Shown: positions 35,772 through 42,073 of the stretch, one piece after another
Layout of the letters: every line of letters begins with the position of its first letter
How positions within the stretch are numbered: the stretch's first letter is position 1
NCBI GenBank assembly: GCA_025210335.1
Contig: JAOARY010000039.1
Span: forward strand, 1-42,073
Direction of reading: 5' to 3'
DNA: 42,073 nucleotides
Source: Peptostreptococcaceae bacterium
GTDB lineage: Bacteria > Bacillota > Clostridia > Peptostreptococcales > Peptostreptococcaceae
The notes under the pieces: generated by a model
What the model saw: only the letters and a program-made list of their open reading frames with translations
Database searches by the model: none
What the model was told of the DNA's origin: nothing
Made by a program: the position numbers and the translations under genes

Positions 35772-36704
35772 TTAGCTATTTTGTAAAAAAGTATTAAGAT
35801 TCTTTTCTCTACATATATCTATAAACTTTATAGTTTCTCCAACATATATTGCACTATTTAAAACCAAACCAATAGCTATTAAAAAAATAAATATAATCGC
35901 ACCTATTGTAATTAAAAAAGTTTCATTTATATTTAAATTTGACAAAATAATAGTTGGTACTACAAATAAAAACTCTATAAATAATAATAATCCATATGTG
36001 ATGAACTTTGTAAATATCATTATCAAAACATAATAAGATACAAGCGATAAAACTTTGTTTTTCGTTACTTTCATACTGTCATCTATCGATTCCATTGATA
36101 ATTTATCATTAAAAATCACAGATTCTAAATTAAACGCTATTCTCAAACCAAAATATATACATGGTATATAAAATATAAATCCTATTAATACAATTGTAGG
36201 ATTAAAAAAAGAGTTTAATACTATATTTTCAAATTTATAGTCATGGTTTCTTGTAATCACTCCAATAAAATTCACTATATAGGGACTTATATGAATTAAT
36301 AAAAAGAAATATAATATAATTTTTTTTATTAAATTGGATTTAAATAATTTAAATTTTTTTGACTTTATTTTTCTATAACTATCTTTTAATTTCGCTTTTT
36401 GTCCAGTTAAAAACCATGTCGCAGTCATATGTTTTAATATTGATATAAATATAGATTCCAAATAAAAAGCAATAAGACCAATCAAACTCATTATTATCAC
36501 ACATGCTAAAATATTTTTGATTATTTGACCAGAACTTATTATCAAACTACCCATGACAACTACTATAAAAGATAAGGCATAAACAATAATCATTATAAAT
36601 ATTAATTTCAATATCTCTTTTATATTCTCCTTTAAAAAAGAATATGTTTTTATTATCAATTCAACGATTCCTATAGTATTATATATTTCCATTTCTTTTT
36701 CCAT
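35772..36704 (-). CDS. Polytopic membrane protein, paralogue 2 of a trio
   Basis: The 310-residue protein has about six hydrophobic segments and no signal peptide. The middle LESVIFNDKLSMESIDDSMKV and the end TIKFIDICREKNL align with the neighbours (see the 34631 and 36717 genes). The start has AAAGGAAAT seven bases upstream, 12 bases after the stop of the first gene, so they are in one operon. No enzyme motif is seen; the function is unknown. Confidence 0.8.
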   Translation of the reverse strand: MEKEMEIYNTIGIVELIIKTYSFLKENIKEILKLIFIMIIVYALSFIVVVMGSLIISSGQIIKNILACVIIMSLIGLIAFYLESIFISILKHMTATWFLTGQKAKLKDSYRKIKSKKFKLFKSNLIKKIILYFFLLIHISPYIVNFIGVITRNHDYKFENIVLNSFFNPTIVLIGFIFYIPCIYFGLRIAFNLESVIFNDKLSMESIDDSMKVTKNKVLSLVSYYVLIMIFTKFITYGLLLFIEFLFVVPTIILSNLNINETFLITIGAIIFIFLIAIGLVLNSAIYVGETIKFIDICREKNLNTFLQNS

Positions 36705-36716
36705 ATTTATTTCCTT

Positions 36717-37451
36717 TTATTTTATATTTAATTCTAATCCTATCTTTTGAGTTAAATCAATGAATTTCATTGTAATTCCACTCATTATAGAAAGTGCTAC
36801 TAAGTACATAATCATATTTGATACAAATGAAATAAATGGTGCTATAATTCCTAATCCCATCATAATAAAAATAGGTACTAAAATCTTAATTATAAATGCA
36901 GGTATAAATGCAAGTATTGTTAATGCCAAATAATATATAAAAATTTCAAATATATTTTTTTTACTTAACTCTTTACTTAATTTTATTGCTTCTGTAGCTT
37001 TAGCATCATTAAAAATCACAAAATCTTCATTAAATATATAAGAAAAAGTCTTATATATACCAGGTATAACAAATAATAAACTCCAAAGACCTATTTTTAT
37101 ACCCTTTATTGTACTTGATATAAACAAAGTTAATTTCTTACCATTTAGACTGTCATATGCTTGTTTTAACTCTATATTAGTTTTATTTAAATACCAATTT
37201 CCTGCTATAACTTTTATTGATAATCCCAAAAAAAATAAAGCTAACGAAGATGCAATCAGCGTTATAATAGCAATCCCGCCACCTAAAGAAGTATCTCCTA
37301 TAGTGTATATAGCTAAATCCTGTATAAGACGAATAAACGCTACAATAGCACTTGCTTTTAATAAAGTATTCATATTTTGGTTAAAAAATTCCTTTGTTTG
37401 TTCCCCGATTTTAAATTCCTTGCTAAATTCATTGTTGTTCATTACTTCCAT
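36717..37451 (-). CDS. Polytopic membrane protein, paralogue 1 of a trio
   Basis: The 244-residue protein starts with an AAAGGAG site. It has about five to six membrane segments, the shared segment NEDFVIFNDAKATEAIKLSKEL and the end motif TMKFIDLTQKIGLEL. It is the first and shortest member of the operon. In each of the three the shared segment lies between hydrophobic segments, suggesting a common fold. I do not recognise a function. Confidence 0.8.
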   Translation of the reverse strand: MEVMNNNEFSKEFKIGEQTKEFFNQNMNTLLKASAIVAFIRLIQDLAIYTIGDTSLGGGIAIITLIASSLALFFLGLSIKVIAGNWYLNKTNIELKQAYDSLNGKKLTLFISSTIKGIKIGLWSLLFVIPGIYKTFSYIFNEDFVIFNDAKATEAIKLSKELSKKNIFEIFIYYLALTILAFIPAFIIKILVPIFIMMGLGIIAPFISFVSNMIMYLVALSIMSGITMKFIDLTQKIGLELNIK

Positions 37452-37753
37452 TACTTTTCTCCTTTATTCCTTTTTATTTTATTTTTTATGTATTTTTCCA
37501 ATACCTTTTGCTATTATATAATTAATCTTCACTCTTAAAAAGCTTTATTTTTAACTTTAATCCAAAAGTCCTAGTTTTTTGAATTTTAATTATATATATA
37601 ACAATTATTCAATTATATTATATTTAAATTGTTTTTTAAATATTTTTCATGATTTTGTAATGTATTTTTAAGATTGGAAATCCATAATTTGATATTATAT
37701 TTTTTATTTTGGGTATACTTCAATATGAATACTTTAAAAAGGAGGCCGTTCTA
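37452..37753. promoter_or_regulatory. Divergent promoter region, membrane operon and esterase gene
   Basis: About 300 bp of AT-rich DNA. On the plus strand TTGATA near 37690 and TATACT near 37715 could be a promoter for the esterase gene but with a long (19-base) spacer. Nothing else is seen. Confidence 0.35.
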
Positions 37754-40700
37754 TTGAAAAAAATATTTTATAAAATATTTATAAGTTTATTGATTTTTAT
37801 TAATATATCTATTGTTTATGCACAAGATATTGATATCAAACCTTTCTTTGAAGAAAATTTCAATGATGTAAAAAAGAATAATAACAATATAATAACAACA
37901 AATCATGAATGGTTTTTAGAGGAAGATTACTCTAAAATATATAATGATACAAGTATAAAAAATGGTGATCTTAATATATGTGCTAATCAGTATATGCAAA
38001 AATTAATTTTGGATAATCATATTAAAAATTTTTCTGATGATTTATGTATGGATTTCACAATAAATGTAAAACATATTGGTAATGCAGGTCATAGCGAACG
38101 TCCAATTGCCATTATCATTCCTAGAACAAATGATGAAAACTTTAAAAAATATTACGCAGTAACATATTTTTTAGAAACTAAAAGAATGGGAAGAATAGTT
38201 GCTAACCTATATAAATGTAAGTGGGCTATTGTAAATACAAATTCAAAAAATGGTTTAAAACCTCTAGTTGAAGGTTATTTTTTACTAAGAGAAAATGTTG
38301 ATTATAAAGCACGACTAGTAATAAAAAATACAAAGGACGATAATGTTAAAATACAGTTTTACATTGACGGTCCAATAAATCCTCAAAAAAAGTATGAACC
38401 TATTGTTGAATATATAGACAGTTCTGATGATAAAATACTTAGCAATAAAAGTAAAAAAATTGCTTTTGGTTCGACAGGATATTCAAATGATGGGTGGGGT
38501 CATAACCCAGTAGTTCAATATGATAATATTAAGCTTTATGATATTGATACTTATGATAAATATAAACAACATATAAAAGATTTGATTTCTATAGAAGCTA
38601 TCGATTTAAAATCAAAAAAATTTAGAGATAAAAAAGATAATGATAAAATAAATTATTTAATTAATCAAAATATAGTAAACGTTTTTGAAAATAAATTATT
38701 TAAACCAAATGAATATGTTACAATTAAAGATTTTTTGATATCTTTATTAAAATTAAAAGAAAATCATATGAGCTTTAAAAAAAGTTCTTTTTATGATGAT
38801 ATTTATATAAAAAAAGGAATATTATCAAGTCTTATAAGAAGCAATGAATTTCTAGATTTTAATAAACCTATAACCAAAAATGAAGCTTCTTTGCTAATTC
38901 ATAGATTTTTTAATGAAAAACAACCAGATCCAAAATTATTAAAATTTCTTGATTTAGATATAAAAAATCCTTATTATAATTCATTAAATTATTGTTTTCA
39001 AAATGGACATCTTAAATTTGATAATTTTAAAATTGATGGTGAAAAATACATTAAAAGGCGCGATTACGCAAAAATTATCTTAAGTATTATGGACGATGAT
39101 TATAGAAAAATAAATTATAAATTGGAAGTTCCAAATATAATATCAACACATGGAATTTTTCAAAGAAATAGTAAAATTCCAATCTGGGGAAGAGGTCATA
39201 CAGGTGATACCATTAATGTAAAGTTTAATAATCAAGTAAAAACAACGATTGTAAAAGATGGATATTGGTATTTAGAATTGGATGAAGAAAAAGCAGGAGG
39301 TCCTTATGATTTACTTATATCCGATTCCTTTGACCAAATCAATATCAATGATATTTTAATTGGCGATGTGTTTCTTGTAGCTGGTCAATCTAATGCTGAG
39401 ATGTATTTATACGAATGTAATTATAATACGACTACAAAAAATTTTTTACTTGATAAAAACCATATTAGGTATTATAAAACTGAACAAGTTTTAGCTGTTA
39501 AACCAAAATTTAATGCAAAAGGAAATTGGAATTTACCATCATATTGGTATTTAGATTGGACTTCCGCTATAGGTAGTTTTTACGTTGAAAAATTATTAGA
39601 ATTAAATAGAGAACTAAAAGATATTCCAATTGGAATAATCCCTCTTACTTATGGAGGTAGCACTATAGAATTATTTTTACCTAAGGGTTTTATAAAAAGA
39701 GTAAATCATTTACAACATGATCATGAACCAATAATGTCCGGTTATTGGAATGGTTATATGGATTGTATTACTCCATATGCTATAAAAGGTGTATTATATT
39801 ATCAAGGAGAAAATAGCACACAATTAGGCTTTGATTACGAGTTTTTACTTAGAAACTATATAAAATTTTTAAGACAAGAATTTAAAAATCCATTGTTGCC
39901 TATATTTTTAGTTCAAATCTCTGGATATGGCGAGAATTACTATGAAACAGACATCGATTCTTGGCCTATTATAAGAGCTGTTCAAATGAGAGTCGCAAAT
40001 ACAACAAATAATGTAGGCATAGTTACTGCAATAGATTTAGCAGATAAAGATCCTTTAGAAATTCATCCAAAAGATAAAAAACCAATAGGAAGAAGAATTG
40101 CCTATTTAGCTACAGATATGATTTACAATAAAAGATTAAATATAAAAAGTATACAAAGCAAAAATATTACGCTTGAAAATAATATATATATAATTGATTT
40201 TGATGATGAAAATTATGATTTGAAGCTATATGATAAGGACATTAGTGGTTTTGAAATAAAAAACTCAAAAGATAAATGGGTTGAAGCTAAAGCAAAAATT
40301 GCAATAAATGGTCAAGAACTATATGTTTATAATGATGAAATAAAAGAACCCAAAGGAGTTCGTTATGCTTGGAGAAATTATCCTAGTATAACACTTTATG
40401 ATAAGATTGATAATTTACCCGTATTGCCATTTAATTCAGAAGTTGATTTAAACTTAAAAAAAGAGATAAAAAAATCAAAACATAAGTTTAATATATTTTT
40501 TCATGGCCTAGAAGATAACGATGCTATAATGAATGTAACTAGAGATAAGCAATTTAGAATGATAAAAAAACTAGATGAACAAACTTTATATAGTCCATTT
40601 GGTATAATAAATCAAGAACCAGGTGACTTAATAAATAAGTACAAAAGAAAACCAAATCAAATAGCATATGAAGGAACTAATAGTAAAATATTAAAAATAA

Positions 40701-40927
40701 AAAATCATGGATTAAAAAAAGGAGATTGCATAAGAAATAATTCGAGATTTTGGAGAGTTTCTGAAATAAAAAATATAGTAGATGAAAATACAGTCGAACT
40801 AGAAAATCTTATAGAAAATCAAAATAAGGGTGATGAAATAGAAATATATGAATTTATAGGAATTACAACATTAACAGATAAAAATGCATTACAAAACAAA
40901 AATTTAGATGAATCAGTAAAACCATAA
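37754..40927 (+). CDS. Secreted protein with SLH-like repeats and a sialate O-acetylesterase-type domain
   Basis: The start is a TTG at 37754, eight bases after a strong AGGAGG; the frame upstream to 37709 contains this site and is rejected. The product has 1057 residues with a signal peptide to about residue 23 (IYKIFISLLIFINISIVYA region). An N-terminal beta-sandwich-like part (to about 270) is followed by three degenerate SLH-like repeats (about 285-450: KLFKPNEYVTIKDFLISLL, PITKNEASLLIHRFF, EKYIKRRDYAKIILSIM). A SIAE-type hydrolase part follows: Ser546 in VAGQSNAE, YYQGENS, and His771 in EIHPKDKKPIGRR. It probably removes O-acetyl groups from sugars at the cell surface. The last 170 residues are unassigned. 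The SLH repeats lack the usual central motif, so binding to the wall is uncertain. Confidence 0.85.
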   Translation: MKKIFYKIFISLLIFINISIVYAQDIDIKPFFEENFNDVKKNNNNIITTNHEWFLEEDYSKIYNDTSIKNGDLNICANQYMQKLILDNHIKNFSDDLCMDFTINVKHIGNAGHSERPIAIIIPRTNDENFKKYYAVTYFLETKRMGRIVANLYKCKWAIVNTNSKNGLKPLVEGYFLLRENVDYKARLVIKNTKDDNVKIQFYIDGPINPQKKYEPIVEYIDSSDDKILSNKSKKIAFGSTGYSNDGWGHNPVVQYDNIKLYDIDTYDKYKQHIKDLISIEAIDLKSKKFRDKKDNDKINYLINQNIVNVFENKLFKPNEYVTIKDFLISLLKLKENHMSFKKSSFYDDIYIKKGILSSLIRSNEFLDFNKPITKNEASLLIHRFFNEKQPDPKLLKFLDLDIKNPYYNSLNYCFQNGHLKFDNFKIDGEKYIKRRDYAKIILSIMDDDYRKINYKLEVPNIISTHGIFQRNSKIPIWGRGHTGDTINVKFNNQVKTTIVKDGYWYLELDEEKAGGPYDLLISDSFDQININDILIGDVFLVAGQSNAEMYLYECNYNTTTKNFLLDKNHIRYYKTEQVLAVKPKFNAKGNWNLPSYWYLDWTSAIGSFYVEKLLELNRELKDIPIGIIPLTYGGSTIELFLPKGFIKRVNHLQHDHEPIMSGYWNGYMDCITPYAIKGVLYYQGENSTQLGFDYEFLLRNYIKFLRQEFKNPLLPIFLVQISGYGENYYETDIDSWPIIRAVQMRVANTTNNVGIVTAIDLADKDPLEIHPKDKKPIGRRIAYLATDMIYNKRLNIKSIQSKNITLENNIYIIDFDDENYDLKLYDKDISGFEIKNSKDKWVEAKAKIAINGQELYVYNDEIKEPKGVRYAWRNYPSITLYDKIDNLPVLPFNSEVDLNLKKEIKKSKHKFNIFFHGLEDNDAIMNVTRDKQFRMIKKLDEQTLYSPFGIINQEPGDLINKYKRKPNQIAYEGTNSKILKIKNHGLKKGDCIRNNSRFWRVSEIKNIVDENTVELENLIENQNKGDEIEIYEFIGITTLTDKNALQNKNLDESVKP

Positions 40928-40960
40928 AAAAAAGCTTAGGATATTATCCTAAGCTTTTTT
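40926..40960. terminator. Bidirectional terminator between esterase and PFOR genes
   Basis: AAGCTTAGGAT (40932-40942) and its complement (40946-40956) with an ATT loop, flanked by A- and T-runs. It overlaps the esterase stop and lies 19 bases from the convergent PFOR gene. Confidence 0.9.
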
Positions 40961-40978
40961 AATCTATGTCAATTTTTA

Positions 40979-42073
40979 TTAATATTGCATTTCAGCCATT
41001 CTTTTGTATGATGCATATCTTTCTTTAGCATCTGCTTCAGCTGATACAAATAATTCTTTTGCTTCTTCTGGGAATGTCTTTTCTAATGAAGTATATCTTA
41101 CTTCTCCTCTTAAGAAGTCTTGGAATGAAGCAGTTGGCTCTTTTGAATCAAGGATAAATGGATTCTTTCCTTCATTTCTAAGCTCTGGGTTAAATCTGTA
41201 TAAATGCCAGTAACCAGCTTCAACAGCTTCTTTAGTTCTTCTTTGAGTAGTTCCCATACCAGTTTTTATACCATGGTTAATACATGGAGCGTATGCGATT
41301 ATTAGTGATGGTCCTTTGTAAGCTTCAGCTTCTTTTATAGCTTTAAGAGTTTGAGCTTGGTTAGCACCCATACCGATTTGTGCAACATATACATATCCGT
41401 AAGTTGTAGCTATCATACCAAGATCTTTCTTCTTAACTTTCTTACCTGAAGCAGCGAACTTAGCAACAGATCCTGTTGGAGTAGCTTTTGAAGCTTGTCC
41501 ACCAGTATTAGAGTAAACTTCAGTATCAAATACTAATATGTTTACATCTTCTCCTGAAGCAAGTACGTGGTCAACCCCACCATAACCGATATCGTAAGAC
41601 CAACCGTCTCCACCGATTATCCATTGAGATTTCTTAACTAGATGATCTTTGTGATCTTCTAATTGAGCAAGTACATCATTAGCTTCTTTAGAACCTAAAT
41701 CTGTACCAAATAATGCTCTTACTTTATCAGAAGCAACTTTACTTCCTTCACCTTCGTATTTGTTATCTATCCACTCTTGAGCGATTGCTTTAACATCATC
41801 AGAAGCTACAGCTTTTAATTCGTTCATTAAGTCTTCAACTTTATTTCTTAATTGTTTTTGAGCTATATACATACCAAAACCAAATTCAGCATTATCTTCG
41901 AATAATGAGTTAGCCCAAGCAGGACCTTGTCCTTTAGCATTAGTAGTGTATGGAGTTGTAGGAGCTGATCCACCCCAGATTGAAGAACAACCTGTTGCAT
42001 TAGCTATCATCATTCTATCTCCAAATAATTGAGTTACTAACTTAGCGTATGGAGTTTCTCCACAACCAGCACA
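40979..42073 (-). CDS. nifJ: Pyruvate:ferredoxin (flavodoxin) oxidoreductase, C-terminal part
   Basis: The frame is open to the right edge, so only the last 364 of about 1170 residues are visible. The Met at 42013 is internal, not a start. The visible part begins CAGCGETPYAKLVTQLFGDR, in which cysteines bind the proximal [4Fe-4S] cluster. The TPP/Mg-binding domain follows with GGDGWSYDIGYGGVDHVLASG and DTEVYSNTGGQASKATPTG. The single-chain enzyme turns pyruvate and CoA into acetyl-CoA and CO2 and reduces ferredoxin, a central step of fermentation in anaerobes. The end (SLEKTFPEEAKELF...RYASYKRMAEMQY) is that of the family. Codon use is more G/C-biased at third positions than in neighbours, as expected for a highly expressed gene. 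Confidence 0.97.
   Translation of the reverse strand, partial: CAGCGETPYAKLVTQLFGDRMMIANATGCSSIWGGSAPTTPYTTNAKGQGPAWANSLFEDNAEFGFGMYIAQKQLRNKVEDLMNELKAVASDDVKAIAQEWIDNKYEGEGSKVASDKVRALFGTDLGSKEANDVLAQLEDHKDHLVKKSQWIIGGDGWSYDIGYGGVDHVLASGEDVNILVFDTEVYSNTGGQASKATPTGSVAKFAASGKKVKKKDLGMIATTYGYVYVAQIGMGANQAQTLKAIKEAEAYKGPSLIIAYAPCINHGIKTGMGTTQRRTKEAVEAGYWHLYRFNPELRNEGKNPFILDSKEPTASFQDFLRGEVRYTSLEKTFPEEAKELFVSAEADAKERYASYKRMAEMQY

Noticed and set aside
41013..42013. Start of the pyruvate oxidoreductase at the Met at 42013
   Set aside because: The frame continues upstream to the window edge with conserved cluster-binding residues, so the Met is internal.

Overview
The window looks like a chromosomal segment of an anaerobic, low-GC Clostridia bacterium, most like the Peptostreptococcaceae and relatives (inference). 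The support is very AT-rich coding, pyruvate:ferredoxin oxidoreductase, strong AGGAGG-type ribosome binding sites, several SLH or stalk-domain surface proteins, and a mazG-hup-S4-divIC-ppx gene order. In that order the yabP and yabQ sporulation genes are missing between the S4 gene and divIC, which hints at a non-sporulating lineage. No tRNA, rRNA or CRISPR array was seen.

Layout. 1-7926 (minus) is a cell-surface block: a large secreted protein cut by the left edge, a 119-residue secreted protein that duplicates its N-terminal module, a 1093-residue very acidic SLH protein, and a 369-residue stalk-domain protein with an internal duplication. 8261-11572 (plus) holds a CtpA-type protease and pyrG. 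11708-20862 (minus) is a housekeeping run (ppx, divIC, S4/rqcP, hup, mazG, an Orn/Lys/Arg decarboxylase) interrupted by two TnpB-carrying elements. One is an IStron: a complete group I intron core joined to an intact tnpB without tnpA, between the S4 gene and divIC. The other is an IS607-type element with a broken tnpA and an intact tnpB, between mazG and the decarboxylase.

21053-22237 (plus) is an HD-GYP protein lacking the His of its HD pair. 22356-29031 (minus) holds an M17 aminopeptidase, a three-gene glycosyltransferase operon whose last member is fused to a cyclic-nucleotide-binding-like domain, and an unrecognised acidic protein. 29574-34550 (plus) has two tandem chemoreceptor paralogues and an MBL-fold hydrolase. 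34631-37451 (minus) is a trio of paralogous polytopic membrane proteins. 37754-40927 (plus) is a secreted protein combining degenerate SLH repeats with a sialate O-acetylesterase-like domain. 40979 to the right edge (minus) is the C-terminal third of pyruvate:ferredoxin oxidoreductase.

The most notable items are the IStron, whose predicted 5' splice site falls inside the S4 stop codon; the glycosyltransferase-CNB fusion; and the surface-protein block. Many transcription units end in clear intrinsic terminators. Several apparent upstream starts were moved to the codon that carries the ribosome binding site.
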